Assembly (NCBI GenBank): GCA_933207985.1
Contig: OW240912.1
Span: 75,436,480 to 75,500,479, forward strand
DNA from: Pelobates cultripes
Taxonomy: Eukaryota > Chordata > Amphibia > Anura > Pelobatidae
Direction: 5' to 3'
Length of the DNA stretch: 64,000 nucleotides
Position 1 is the stretch's first letter; the number at the start of each line of letters is the position of its first letter. Below the pieces are notes generated by a model, which saw only the letters and a program-made list of their open reading frames with translations, ran no database searches and was not told the origin of the DNA. A program made the translations under genes and the position numbers. Below are positions 1 through 11,360 of the stretch, one piece after another.

Positions 1-230
1 AACCAAATATTAAAAATTACGTAGAAGGAAAATGGGATGGATAGAAACTCAAACACCATTTCTGTTTATACATTAGATTAAGGATATTGTTTGATAGTTA
101 CCCAAGTGTAAGGTAAAATGAACAGCAACCATACTTTTGATTATTTTTGTAATTCTGGAGTTGTGAATTGCATGCGAGACATGTTCCAACTGTATATGCA
201 AATAAAATTTCCTTTTCATGCATATGTAAT

Positions 231-843
231 TAAGTGATCACTCCAGGCCAATACAACTTTAATGTATTTGAGAGATTTTGGCCTCAGTATTTTTTTGTAT
301 TATTTTTGCATGCTCAATTCCTGATAGTTACATAGCAATCTTGGATGAAAAATAAGACCAAAATCCGTTAAGTTCAACCTTAAAACCCATTAAAGTTTAA
401 ACACACACAAAAAATATTTTTTCAGAATACCACTCCCTCCTTATTCAGCTCCCTCATGCCAGTAAGAGTTCATTATCGAATATATGCACACAATATCAGC
501 CCCAATAGCACCGAGCTGATTATAATTAACAACCTGGCTCTAAACACTCAGAGAAACTGCAAACAAATAGTGGTATCATCACTTAATCATTCCCTCTTAA
601 TGCAAGTTGCTGCATAGTTAAGATCATCCAATATTGTGAGTGGCTGAGCTGTGTGCATACATTTGATAAGGAAGCTTTTTTCTGGAGTGTGTGGGTATGA
701 CTAAGGAGGCAAGCCTAAGGTGGAGCATTGTGTAAAACATTTTGTTTTGGGGGAAAAATATAAGATTTTTGCATGCAAAAAATACAGCATATTAATGAGA
801 TCGGAACAAAATGCATGACAGTTGTATTGAGTGTCCCTTTAAT
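231..843. mobile_element. MITE-like inverted-repeat element, copy 1
   Basis: The left end (a lightly mutated 'actccaggccaatacaac' region) and the right end ('gttgtattgagtgtccctt') are imperfect inverted repeats that extend inward through motifs like 'aatgcat' and 'ttggcctca'. A second copy with better-preserved ends lies at 54613-55100, which supports a dispersed non-autonomous DNA element. No coding potential was seen inside. The flanking bases 1-230 and 844-1095 show nothing recognisable beyond AT-rich sequence. Boundaries are approximate. Confidence 0.5.
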
Positions 844-1301
844 TCACAGTGAATCGTGTGAGCAGAACTCTACTACAAGAAGAATTAATATTAATTCCTC
901 GTATATCTTCTCATAACTAAGAGAAGAAAAGTTACAAAAAGGAAACTGTATTTTAAATACATTTTGCTGCTTTTTTGATACAGGATACTTAATGTAACAT
1001 ATTTTCCAGAACCCTAATGTTTCACATATTACCCCCAGATTGCTAAATTGTACATAATGTCAATTTACTTATTTTGTGCTTAGTTTCCCCATATACAGTA
1101 TCCCACAAAAGTACACTCCTCACATTTTTGTTAATATTTTATTATATCTTTTCATGTGACAACACTGAAGAAATGACACTCTGCTACAATGTAAAGTAGT
1201 AAGTGTACATCCTGTATAACAGTGTAAATTTGCTGTTCCCTCAAAATAACTCACACAGTCATTAATGTCTAAACCATTGGCAACAAACATGAGTACGCCC
1301 C

Positions 1302-1924
1302 TGTCAGGATCTTACCTGGGTTGGGAGTCTGTAGCGCAGATATGTTGCTCACCCTTGCAGATAGCCACAGGCCAAGGTGGTCAGGTAAGAATTCACCCGG
1401 CCTGTGGGTCTGTGCACGGGGGCTGTGCAGGATGAAGTACCAAGTCGCAGGACAGGCAAGGACTCAAACAGCAGGATCGTCAAAGGATAGCCGAGGTCAA
1501 AGGATGCCAGAAGACAGGAACAACGAGGAGTAGCCGAAGTCAAGGGATGCCAGAGGTCAGAGTAAACGTAGTCAGAAGCCGGGGTCAATAACAAGTAGCA
1601 GTTCAAACAACAGGAACACTGGTACAAAGCACACAACAGGATCAAAGACTTGATCCTGATCACAGGGCGAGGCTGAGTTTAAATACCCTGCTAATGTCTG
1701 ATCAGGTTCAGGTGCAGCACAGCCAAATTCAAGGTACAGCCCCCAGAGTGATAGACAAGCCAGGATGAACAGGACCGGAATGACTTGCAGACTACAAAAG
1801 CTGCTGTGGCTCAGAGGTAGGAAGCAGGACCAGGACTGCAAAGTTCCCCGGTTCAAGTCCCTTGTTGGGATCTCCACGGGTGACCACGTCTAGCCATCTG
1901 TTTGATGTGGCGAGAACCGTGACA
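1302..1924 (-). repeat. LTR (3' LTR in element orientation)
   Basis: About 99% identical to 3129-3750. On the opposite strand, near the LTR start, lie Pol III-like boxes: 'tggctcagagg' at 1807-1817 (A-box-like) and 'ggttcaagtcc' at 1850-1860 (B-box-like). The gag ORF terminates inside this LTR at 1853. Confidence 0.88.
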
Positions 1925-3112
1925 GTACCCCCCCTTCAAGAACACCCTCCAGGTGTGATTAGGTTTGTCGTCATAACAGAACACCTCTTCAGGTTCACTG
2001 TCAGAATCAAGCGAGTCCCCATAGTCAAAGTCCTCAGTGTGGAATCCCTTTACAGCATGGGACTCCTTAGTACCAGCTTCTGGTACGGCTGGAGAACAAT
2101 CTTTCAGGATCTGGGTGCAGGTGGTAAGTACTTCTGTTACTTCGGCAGGAGCAATGTTCGTGGCTAACAATGCTTTTTCGAACATTTCAAGATCTTCTGT
2201 ACGGACTGTAGTGCCATTAGAAGCAATGGCACAATCCACAGGTACATCTTCTTTGGGCGGGCAGGAAGTAGTGATGGTATCACAGGAAGTAACTTCGGGA
2301 GTAGATACAGGCGGCACTGGAGCAGGGGGTTTTCTTGTGGAAGCCAAGCATGGGCAAGAATAACGGCTTCTATGTAGCTCTTTAGGCTGGCATGCAGTGT
2401 ATACAGGGTGGAGGAAAGAAGTACCCAGTCGGAGAGCTGGAGGTCTAGGAGGACGAACAGGGCAAAGTGTGATGAAATGCCCTCTTTCTCCACAGTAGTA
2501 ACATAGGCCATGACTTCTCCTTCGGTCTCTTTCCTCAGGTGTCACTTTGCAGTGAACAAGTCCTAATTGCATAGGTTCCTCAGGGTCAAGTGGAACACAG
2601 GATACCTCAGGAGTTTTCCTAGGAACAGGATCATAAGGAGACATCACTGGGGTGTAGTGGTGGTACTGGGTTTCTTGGTTACGAAGAATCTGAGATTTTT
2701 TGGTACGTGGAGCTGGCTTGGTCACAGTAGCCTTGCATTGTGAGTCCATAGCGGTACTGAAGGATTCCCAGCTGACAAGGACAGGACTCTTTGTCTGCAA
2801 CATTTGGTGAGCCCATACTTTGATGCATCCAGACAACAGGTTGATAGCCGCTCGGACCTTGATGAAATCTGTGGCATATGTTCGAGGCTTTAAAGAAAAC
2901 AACACCTCACAATCCATTTTAAAAGACTGAAAGGATGTGCGGCTACCATCAAAACGGTCGGGCATGATGACAAACGGTTCAGGATAAGCTGGTTCCGGGG
3001 CTGGATGTACTGCGCCTTTAAGAAATAAAATTTCTTGCTGCAACTCCAAAACAGTCTGGGCCAGGCTGGACACTGGTTGGGACATGGGTGAGCACATCTC
3101 TGCGGACTCCAT
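1853..3112 (-). CDS. gag: Gag-like protein of the LTR element
   Basis: This is an open frame of about 419 codons counted from the ATG at 3112; an upstream in-frame TTG is not a plausible start. The middle has a Ty3-type capsid signature (PDRFDGS, then F-x2-F, about residues 51-65) and a DPEEPMQLG motif. One CCHC zinc knuckle follows at about residues 204-217 (C-x2-C-x4-H-x4-C), as expected for a nucleocapsid that packages RNA. The C-terminus is acidic and runs through the polypurine tract into the LTR, so its last ~24 residues are LTR-encoded. No protease or reverse transcriptase frame follows. Related Ty3/gypsy gags also occur as domesticated genes, but the flanking LTRs and target duplication mark this one as a transposon copy. 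Confidence 0.8.
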   Translation of the reverse strand: MESAEMCSPMSQPVSSLAQTVLELQQEILFLKGAVHPAPEPAYPEPFVIMPDRFDGSRTSFQSFKMDCEVLFSLKPRTYATDFIKVRAAINLLSGCIKVWAHQMLQTKSPVLVSWESFSTAMDSQCKATVTKPAPRTKKSQILRNQETQYHHYTPVMSPYDPVPRKTPEVSCVPLDPEEPMQLGLVHCKVTPEERDRRRSHGLCYYCGERGHFITLCPVRPPRPPALRLGTSFLHPVYTACQPKELHRSRYSCPCLASTRKPPAPVPPVSTPEVTSCDTITTSCPPKEDVPVDCAIASNGTTVRTEDLEMFEKALLATNIAPAEVTEVLTTCTQILKDCSPAVPEAGTKESHAVKGFHTEDFDYGDSLDSDSEPEEVFCYDDKPNHTWRVFLKGGYCHGSRHIKQMARRGHPWRSQQGT

Positions 3113-3128
3113 ATTGATCAAGTCTTAT

Positions 3129-3750
3129 GTCAGGATCTTACCTGGGTTGGGAGTCTGTAGCGCAGATATGTTGCTCACCCTTGCAGATAGCCACAGGCCA
3201 AGGTGGTCAGGTAAGAATTCACCCGGCCTGTGGGTCTGTGCACGGGGGCTGTGCAGGATGAAGTACCAAGTCGCAGGACAGGCAAGGACTCAAACAGCAG
3301 GATCGTCAAAGGATAGCCGAGGTCAAAGGATGCCAGAAGATAGGAACAACGAGGAGTAGCCGAAGTCAAGGGATGCCAGAGGTCAGAGTAAACGTAGTCA
3401 GAAGCCAGGGTCAATAACAAGTAGCAGTTCAAACAACAGGAACACTGGTACAAAGCACACAACAGGATCAAAGACTTGATCCTGATCACAGGGCGAGGCT
3501 GAGTTTAAATACCCTGCTAATGTCTGATCAGGTTCAGGTGCAGCACAGCCAAATTCAAGGTACAGCCCCCAGAGTGATAGACAAGCCAGGATGAACAGGA
3601 CCGGAATGACTTGCAGAATACAAAAGCTGCTGTGGCTCAGAGGTAGGAAGCAGGACCAGCACTGCAAAGTTCCCCGGTTCAAGTCCCTTGTTGGGATCTC
3701 CATGGGTGACCACGTCTAGCCGTCTGTTTGATGTGGCGAGAACCGTGACA
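3129..3750 (-). repeat. LTR (5' LTR in element orientation)
   Basis: Direct repeat of 1302-1924, same terminal dinucleotides, followed by the second GCCCC target copy. It carries the same antisense Pol III-like A and B boxes at about 3633-3643 and 3676-3686. Confidence 0.88.
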
Positions 3751-3913
3751 GCCCCTAAGTGGAAATGTCTAAGTTGGGCCCAATTAACCATGTTCCCTCC
3801 CCGGTGTCATGTGACTCATTAGTGTTACAAGGTCTCAGGTGCAGGGGAGCAGGTGTGTTAAATTTGGTGTTATCGCTCTCACACTCTCTCATACTGGTCA
3901 CTGGAAGTTCAAC

Positions 3914-4722
3914 ATGGCACCTCATGGCAAATAACTCTCTGAGGATCTGAAAAAAAGAATTGTTGCTCTATATAACTGGCATAGGCTATAAGAAACGTGC
4001 AAAGACCCTGAAACTGAGCTGCAGCACTGTAGGCAAGACCATACAGCAGTTTCAAAGGACAGGTTCCACTCAGAAAAGGCCTTGCGATGGTCTACCAAAG
4101 AAGTTGAGTGCACGTGCTCAGTGTCATATCCAGAGGTTGTCTTTGGGAAACAGAAGTATGAGTGCTGCCAGCATTGCTGCAGAGGTGGAAGGGATGGGGA
4201 GACGGGTCAGTTTGTTAGTGCTCAGACCATACGCTGCATTACTGGAACCATGTCCTGTGGTCCGATGAGACCAAGATAAACTTATTTAGTTCATATGGTG
4301 TCAATCGTGTGTGGTGGCAACCAGGTGAGGGGTACAAAGACAAGTGTGTCTTGCCTACAGTCAAGCATGGTAGGAGTGTCATGGTCTTGGCCTGCATGAG
4401 TGCTGCTGGCACTGGGGAGCTACAGTTCATTGAGGGAACCATAAATGCCAACATGTACTGTAACATACTGAAGCAGAGCATGATCCCCTCCCTTGAGAGA
4501 CTGGGCCACAGGGCAGTATTCCAACATGATAACGACCCCAAACACACTTCAAAGAAGACCACTGCCTTGCTAAAGAAGCTGAAGGTAAAGGTGATGGACT
4601 GGCCAAGCATGTCTTCAGACCTATACCCTATTGAGAAAATGTGGGGTATCCTCAAACGGAAGGTGGGGGAGTGCAAGGTCTCTAACGTCCACCTGCTTTG
4701 TGTGTCCTGTGGCAACCTGTAA
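3914..4722 (+). pseudogene. Tc1-like transposase, decayed
   Basis: Fragments in different frames can be followed through a normal Tc1 transposase order. First comes a helix-turn-helix region (about 3960-4190; 'STVGKTIQQFQRTGS'), then a WSDETK segment with the first catalytic Asp near 4260. The central 'KHGRSVMVLACMSAAGTG' region follows, then 'FQHDNDPKHT' with the second Asp near 4530, and the 'SSDLYPIEKMWG' region with the Glu near 4630. A frameshift near 4260-4310, missing sequence between the DNA-binding and catalytic parts, and an early stop at 3937 make it inactive. Confidence 0.82.
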
Positions 4723-5031
4723 AGTTCTGGTGAACTCCATGCCCATGAGGGATAAGGCTGTGCTGGAAAATAATGGTGGCCACACAAAATATTGACACTT
4801 TGGGCCCAACGTGGACATTTCCACTTAGGGGTGTACTCACTTTTGTTGCCAACAATGGTATAGACATTAATGGCTGTGTGTTGACTTATTTTGAGGGGAC
4901 AGCAAATTTACACCGTTATACAGGCTGTATACTTACTACTTTACATTGTAGCAGAGTGTCATTTCCTCAGTATTGTCACATGAAAAGATATAATAAAATA
5001 TTTACAAAAATGTGACTTTTGTAAGTTACTG

Positions 5032-6093
5032 TATATATATATATTTATATATAGCTGCACATATACTCATATATTCTCATATTTTGTCACTTTGCCATGA
5101 CACTGCCCGTGTTGCACCAGGATTTCTGCCAGAAATTCTAAATTAAAAGTCAGTCCTTCTCATATCAATGACACTATTTTTTAGCTATTTAATATTTTAG
5201 GGTAAACATATGATTTTGCAATAGTGATGCTTTGATTTCAATAAGTTTTATGTTATCAGTACAAAAATCAATGACCGCTTTGTCAAGTCTTCAGATTTAC
5301 ACATGATCTCTTTCATTGTCATTTCATGATCAAGTCTGGATGTTCCATTAGAAACAGAACCAGTCACCAGCACTAATTAATGGGGGCATTAGACGTGAGC
5401 ATCACAAGCAAAAAGCCATGGGATGGAGTTTGTTGAATCCAATATTCACTTACAGAAATTTACCTAATGTCAGTCTAATAGATTTTTTTTCACTATGTCT
5501 CAATAAGTTGCGACTTGGGATATATGCACGGAGAAGCCAAAGGTTTCATTGAATGAAACATTATTTTTTTAGAAAAGCCAGACAGCAAATAACGTTATTG
5601 TTTTTGGGTGATACAGACTTGGCTCACAGTGCATTGTCTGATCGATGAGTGCATGAACAGTATCTGCAGTTAGCAAAAGGCAATCCATTTTTAAAGCAGA
5701 AGAACATCAGATTTGCAAAGGGAGCTATTCCCTAAACAGTAATATATGGCAAATTGGTGAATAATTAAAAGGTAACTGCTCAATGTATGGTGAAATGCCA
5801 AATTAAAAAGCATCTCTCCTACTCAATTATTTTCCTAGATATTCTGGAGCAGGAAATTTGGTATGTAAATAACCATGAACGCACAACCCAGACAAAGGCA
5901 TGCATTTTACTTAAACTGGGAGTGGGAAAGGCTTATTTTAGTCGATCAAATGAGTATTCCAATACCTCAATATATTAGAGTGCTATGTTTGCTTAGCACC
6001 AAACCTCTCCTTGATCAATTGCTGTTTATTATTCCTTTTTGAGTTGCTTCCATTAAGCAAGCCTTTATTCATATTTTATTTATTTTACTGCAG
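5032..6093. other. Non-coding, probable TRPV intron
   Basis: AT-rich sequence with a short (TA)n run at 5031-5055. No ORF, exon-like segment or recognisable repeat was seen. It ends in the splice acceptor of the first visible TRPV exon. Confidence 0.5.
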
Positions 6094-6234
6094 GACAGAC
6101 CGCACTTCACATTGCCATAGAAAAAAGAAATTTCCAATTAGTTGAACTTCTAATAAAAACACAAGCGAATGTCCATGCCAAAGCAGATGGAGAGTTTTTT
6201 CAAAAGAAAAAGAAGGGAGTTGGCTTTTATTTTG
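6094..6234 (+). CDS. trpv (trpv1/trpv2-like): TRPV exon a: ankyrin repeat ([11 protein letters not shown])
   Basis: The acceptor is 'tttactgcag' and the donor 'G|gtgagt'. The exon completes a Gly codon and encodes an ankyrin repeat core ([19 protein letters not shown]), then the '[16 protein letters not shown]' loop, the TRPV 'finger' between ankyrin repeats. It is 141 nt and ends in phase 1, joining the next exon as FG|ELPLS. There are no internal stops. Confidence 0.9.
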
Positions 6235-7344
6235 GTGAGTATCTTGATGAAAATAAATGTATCACATGACCTAAATCTGAACCTGTCTATGGAGCGCAGG
6301 AGCGTACTTACAATACTAACATTATTAGAATCCATGTTGTTTTATTTTTTACATATATGTTACACATACATTAAATTCATCCTGTATTATTATTCATGCT
6401 ATGTGGTATAACCCGACTGCAGCCAGTGTGCCCCTGTATTAATAACTTGCTAGTGTCAGCAAACTTGCAGCAGCTAATATCTTGTGACGGGATAAACATT
6501 AGCGTACACCAGAGAAATGTGTATATATACTACACTGGGTTGTATAGCTTGTAAGGTGGAGGGAGTAGAGAAATGCGTACTGCGTTTAGCTCAAAAACTG
6601 GATCAAGGATCACCAATTCATATAAGCATATAAACATTAGAACAAACTAAATCCACCAGAAACACTAGTGGAAACACCAGTAGCTTGTACTTAGGTTAGG
6701 GAGGAATTACAGTAAATAGCAATACAATATGCCAATAAAAATAATCAATTAATTTGAAATCAAAGTTATAAGTTAACTAGAACACAGATCTCAATGGTAA
6801 AAAAGAGGATAAAATAAATAAAGACAGAACTAAATAAATGAAAAGTAAAAAAATTAAAATAGAAAAGATAGGAAATGTTAACAGAGATTTAAAAATAAAA
6901 AAGGGGGGGCGGCGCGGTGTATCGGTAATCAAATAGTGCAATAAGTCCAATACCTAATGGTCCTGGACAGGCCCGATCCTGTTCTCAGTGAGGGAACAGT
7001 AAGGAGCCTAGGGTCACAGACGCCTGGATGCAGAATTTTGTTTGGTGCCCCAAATCTGTATGTATGTTAGTGCAGGCACCTGTGTAACTGTCACCACACA
7101 CATTGTTAACCTCCCTTCACCCTGCATGTCCTTTTCCTTGCTATATCTAATATTAGATACCGGTGCATTTCCCACGTATATTGCAATATATCGTATATGA
7201 GACCTGCGTGTCTCCCATATTCTAATGTGCACCTTGATATTCCATGACACCTTGACATTTATGACCCTCATTTTGAATCGTACATTGCTTAAAATTAAAA
7301 AAATGAAATAAAAACGTATTTCCAAAATAAAAAAAGGGTGGGTA

Positions 7345-7810
7345 AATGGAAAAGAGACACACAAAACGGCTGGCGGGAGAAATAGACATACAAAAGGAGC
7401 TGTGAGTAAGAGACACACAAAAGGTGCTGGGTGGACAAAGAGAAAGAGTCACACAGAGGGGCTGAGGGGAAAAGAGACACACAAAGGGACTGGGGAGAAA
7501 GAGACACACAAAGGGGCTGGGGGAGAAAAAACACACAAAGAAGCTGGGGGAAGTAAGAGACAAACAAAGGGAGGAGAAAGATATGCACAAGGGGGTTTAA
7601 GATACACAAATATACATGACAAAGGGGCTGAGGAAAGATAAAGAGTCACACAGAGGGGCTGAGGGGACAAAGAGACACACAAAGAGACTGGGGAGAAAGA
7701 GACACACAAAGGGGCTGGGGGAGAAAAAAACACACAAAGAAGCTGGGGTAAGTAAGAGACACACAAAGGGAGGAGAAAGATATGCATAATGGGTTTTAAG
7801 ATACACAACT
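7345..7810. repeat. Purine-rich minisatellite with higher-order duplication
   Basis: Variants of 'aagagacacacaaaggggctgg' repeat every ~30 bp. On top of this, a block of about 195 bp is duplicated (from about 7442 and again from about 7638), with the same order of variant units, including 'agagtcacacagaggggctg' and 'aagatatgca'. The strand is strongly biased (purines plus CA). ORFs read across it are low-complexity artefacts. It lies in a TRPV intron. Bases 6235-7344 and 7811-8359 on either side show no feature I can name. Confidence 0.85.
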
Positions 7811-8359
7811 GGTTTCCCTCTGGGGGGAAATAAACAAAAATGGCCTAAGAAATGTAAAAGAGGGTGGTTTTTCCTATGATGAGATAGAAAGAGTTAGAAT
7901 CGATGATCTTTGAGAGACAGAGATCTGCACCGCCATCTTTCCATTAGGGATATGTTTTGGATTTTCACATTATCCACTAGGTCTCCCCTTGTAGAATGGT
8001 ATCTCTCTTTCTATCTCTTATTAGTTGGTTTATACAGTGTTCTTGTGTATCTGTTGATATTTAAAAAAAAAAAAAAAGTAAAACAGCACCTGCCATGTTT
8101 GTTACACTATATGTATACTATTTGATATGCATGTTTTATGCATCTTTCTGTAAAGTGTTTAGGCTGAACTATCTTATGATGTAATAAACTAGTATTAGGG
8201 ATCATAAATGTATTTGGTGAAGATAACAATATGAGGTTATAAATATACATGACAAGATACTTATATGATTATGATAAGATGGTAAACTGTAAGATTAACA
8301 TTAACAACACAAAGCTACAATAGTCCTTATAATGTTACTTTACCTATGCTTTTCTACAG

Positions 8360-8658
8360 GAGAGCTCCCTCTGTCTCTAGCAGCGTGTACGAATCAGCCC
8401 GATATTGTAAATTTCCTTCTAAATAACCCATACCGGAAAGCTGACCTCGCTGCCATAGATAGCCATGGAAACACTGTATTACATGCTCTGGTTTTGGTGG
8501 CAGATAACACAGAAGAGAATACAGAAACAGTAACCAAAATGTATGATGATATTTTGAAGAAATCAGTGAAAATTAATCCACAACTCAGATTGGAAGAAAT
8601 TCCCAACAAGGAGGGATTAACTCCTTTAAAACTGGCAGCAAAGACTGGCAAAATTGAG
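8360..8658 (+). CDS. trpv (trpv1/trpv2-like): TRPV exon b: ankyrin repeats ([12 protein letters not shown])
   Basis: The acceptor is 'tttctacag' and the donor 'GAG|gtaagt'; 299 nt. It encodes '[20 protein letters not shown]', '[12 protein letters not shown]' and '[15 protein letters not shown]', the last ankyrin repeats of the cytosolic domain. In vertebrate TRPV1 the neighbouring ankyrin repeats bind ATP or calmodulin. It ends in phase 0. Confidence 0.93.
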
Positions 8659-9509
8659 GTAAGTCCATGGAAATATCCGTGGGGTCCGTGTGCCAAATGG
8701 GGAGCACGTCAAAAGTCAAGTTTGAAAAAATTAATTATAATGAACAATTATATTAATATTGTGTTCACCTGGCTAAGTGTCACTAAACCAATGGAAAAAA
8801 AAGAAACTAAGAAATGCCACAATGAAAATGTCATATAGGCAGTGAAGTATAAATTAACCTACAACATAGATTTAGGGTGCCTAAGCTAGGGGATATTTGG
8901 GGCTAGCTGGGGACATAGGGATGGAGGAAAAGATCTGCCTGAGAAGTTACAGTCCATAACACCTTGTAGGCTGATAGCAACTAACCATAAGTCACTCTAA
9001 TCGTAACATCCCTCTAACCCTAAACATACCCTATCCCTACGCTCCCCAAACCTAATTCTAAGTCCCCATAAATGCTACCTAATTCATTGACCTTCTTATA
9101 AAATACTACTCTAATAATAAACATTACTTTAGAGATGTATTTTTGCACAGGTATAAAGATGCTGTGGCACACTTATACAGCATCATTATAATATATATTC
9201 TCCAATTTATTTTATATATTTAAAACAAACCAAATTTAAATGTATACTAGAGGACATATCTATATCTAGAATATGTCATATATATGATTCACTGTACTGC
9301 ACTGCTATCTACAAGACAGATCCAAGCGTACACATGTTAAATAACAGTGCATAAAATAATTGGTTCTTCTTAGGCCCATTTTGTCCTAAGGATAGCATTT
9401 AGTTAAAAGTTAGTGTTTTTAGGAATTCACCTATTTAAGCACAGGATCTTTGGACACTCTAACTAGTTAAATATTAAAAATACTTTCCACTTATATTTAT
9501 ATATTTCAG

Positions 9510-9686
9510 TTGTTCAGACACATACTTCGGAGAGAGATAACAGAGCCAGAGTATAGACATCTTTCTCGAAAGTTCACAGAGTGGACCTATGGACCAGTGC
9601 ACACATCACTATATGATCTGTCATCTGTGGACACGCATGAAAGGGACTCTGTTTTGGAAACAATTGTATTTAAAAGTAATGCCAAT
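9510..9686 (+). CDS. trpv (trpv1/trpv2-like): TRPV exon c: ankyrin end and linker
   Basis: The acceptor is 'tatatttcag' and the donor 'AAT|gtgagt'; 177 nt, both ends phase 0. It encodes '[20 protein letters not shown]', '[20 protein letters not shown]' and 'VLETIVF', the highly conserved linker between the ankyrin domain and the membrane part. The segment is closest to TRPV1-type sequences. The intron that follows (9687-11782) holds a palindrome and a Tc1 fragment, listed separately. Confidence 0.94.
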
Positions 9687-10669
9687 GTGAGTATGAAATT
9701 ATGTTTTATTGAGTAAAATTATTTTACTGGGGGATACAACTTAAACTACAAATAAAACCAGCAACTTACTGCCTATTCCTTAGATAGTGATTTGCTGTGA
9801 GTTGACCCGTGGCTTTCAAATAACAGGGCAAAATTGACTAGTTAAACTAGTTAAACCCTTGTCATGTGTTTTTGGCTGTTGGTTGACTATGATGACATAT
9901 CCTCAGCCAATCAGAAACAAAGGCACAAACTGTAGGTCTTCTCTCTTCCATGATATGAGAATTGCCGAACGGTTTACAATGTTTGTTTAATGCAGAAGCA
10001 GAGTGATGTTAAGGAGGTGCACAGGATACCTCACCAGGTACCTCACCTACAAGCCAGATTTTAGCTTGCAGCAGTTACTGCCAATTCATATTACAGTCAA
10101 TTAGTCTTTTATTAGCAGGTGGTTGCAATGACAAGCAACAGAAACAACTGTAATTGGGTGTCCTTTGCCCCTCACTTAAGTGCCCTCTATGGCCTTGTCA
10201 GACCAGCTCTATATATCTCTACTCAAGGTTGATTATGGTGCAGGTAACATAAAACCTTATCCCCAGTCACCTACCCAGTTATATTTTCTCATCTAATTAC
10301 GTCCACAGTCTCCTGCTCCTATTCACCCAGTAAGTACTAGAAATAAAAATAAGCCATAAAAGATGGAGGTTTATGGCATAAAAACATAGGTAGGTAGGTT
10401 TCTAGCACTTCTTGTGTAACGTGGAAGGCAGTTGAGCAATCCAATCCAGAGGCTCTCCTATCAAGTCACAAATGCATAGTTTAGAAGGTATAGGAAGCAA
10501 TGCCTTCATAATGTCCTCAAATCCAAGTCAACGTGAAACGAGACGGAGAGGACAAACCATAATATAATGTAGTTGATTTTTGTTGTGGAAGAAAAAAAAG
10601 AATTGCACTTACAGTGTTTTGAGCTATAAACTAGTTCTAATTGCAGTATAAACCCCGCCGAAGGATATA

Positions 10670-10765
10670 GACTTGGTGTCTTGATTCGGAAGGGTGAAAT
10701 CAGAGTATATATATACGTATATATATATACTCTGATTTCACCCTTCCGAATCAAGACACCAAGTC
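10670..10765. repeat. Near-perfect 96-bp palindrome
   Basis: The arms 10670-10715 and 10718-10765 are exact reverse complements except for one extra TA unit in the right arm. They begin 'gacttggtgtcttgattcgg' and meet in an alternating TA run with 'cg' at the centre. It could form a long hairpin or cruciform. No transposon ends or coding frame explain it. Confidence 0.9.
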
Positions 10766-11167
10766 TTTATATATATATATAAAAAGAACAATAACACTAA
10801 TATAATGTAGTATATCAAGTTTATAAAGTAGTAAATAAAATATATACAAAGTTCATACTCACATTTACATGAAGCCTTCTGATGCTTGAGAAAGCACCAG
10901 GAGTGGTGTGAAACGCGTCCAGGGCTTCTCTAATCTTTCTTTAGGGTCTGCTTCTTTGGTGGTCTCTCCCCTAAACAGCAGCTGCGGGTGGTCCTATGCT
11001 CTGGTTTTGGACTTTTTATACTTTGTTCACTCATAACTTTTTTTTTTCATTTTCACATGCTTGGACCAATACAGCTTACATGAGGACTGCTATTCTAGTA
11101 TCTTGTCATATGTATTTTCATTTTTTACTTCAATAAATGTGCATTTTTTTCTGTGATTTCTTTCTGA

Positions 11168-11360
11168 TGTACTATGGGAAGAAGGCAGGCTGGCGAAGAC
11201 AGTATTATTCTATGGGAAATCTTGAATCCTGGCATTCATGTGGATGTTACTTTGAGATGTACCACCTACCTAGAGATTGTTGCAGACCACGTACACCCCT
11301 TCATGGTAATGGTGTTCCCTGATGGCAGTGGCCTATTTCATAAAAACAGGGGGATAAGGC
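11168..11360 (+). pseudogene. Tc1-like transposase fragment
   Basis: Conceptual translation from 11174 gives 'VTLRCTTYLEIVADHVHPFM' followed by VFPDGSGLFHKNR. This matches the central catalytic region of a Tc1-family transposase, just before the second Asp motif (usually QDNAP-like). The frame is lost after about 11360. It is a short intronic relic with no terminal repeats nearby. Confidence 0.65.

Larger units (their letters stand above)
1302..3750 (-). mobile_element. Non-autonomous Ty3/gypsy-type LTR retrotransposon (gag only)
   Basis: Two ~622-bp direct repeats flank a 1.2-kb interior. On the minus strand each LTR begins TGTCACGG and ends CCTGACA. The 5-bp target duplication GCCCC is present at 1297-1301 and 3751-3755. 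A polypurine run (complement of 1926-1936) sits just before the 3' LTR at 1302-1924. I counted about six substitutions and one indel between the LTRs, so the insertion is young. The interior has one gag-like ORF and no pol, so movement would need enzymes from a relative. No convincing tRNA primer-binding site was found next to the 5' LTR. Confidence 0.88.
1096..5031 (+). mobile_element. Tc1/mariner-type transposon, interrupted by an LTR element
   Basis: Both ends carry the same inverted terminal sequence. The left end reads 'cagtatcccacaaaagt' and the right end, reverse-complemented, 'cagtaacttacaaaagt', each next to TA, the usual Tc1 target. The terminal repeats extend for about 200 bp ('acactctgctacaatgtaaa' has its complement near 4935). 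A decayed transposase lies inside on the + strand. The LTR element at 1302-3750 is inserted in the left terminal repeat. Without it the element is about 1.5 kb, a normal size for this family. Confidence 0.85.

Noticed and set aside
1..6093. Upstream TRPV exons (first ankyrin repeats)
   Set aside because: No segment with ankyrin-like translation and splice borders was found; the sequence is transposons and AT-rich DNA. The exons are presumably upstream of the window.
10870..10960. 'gaaacgcgtcc' motif, typical of dispersed repeats in fish and frogs
   Set aside because: The element family and boundaries could not be determined.
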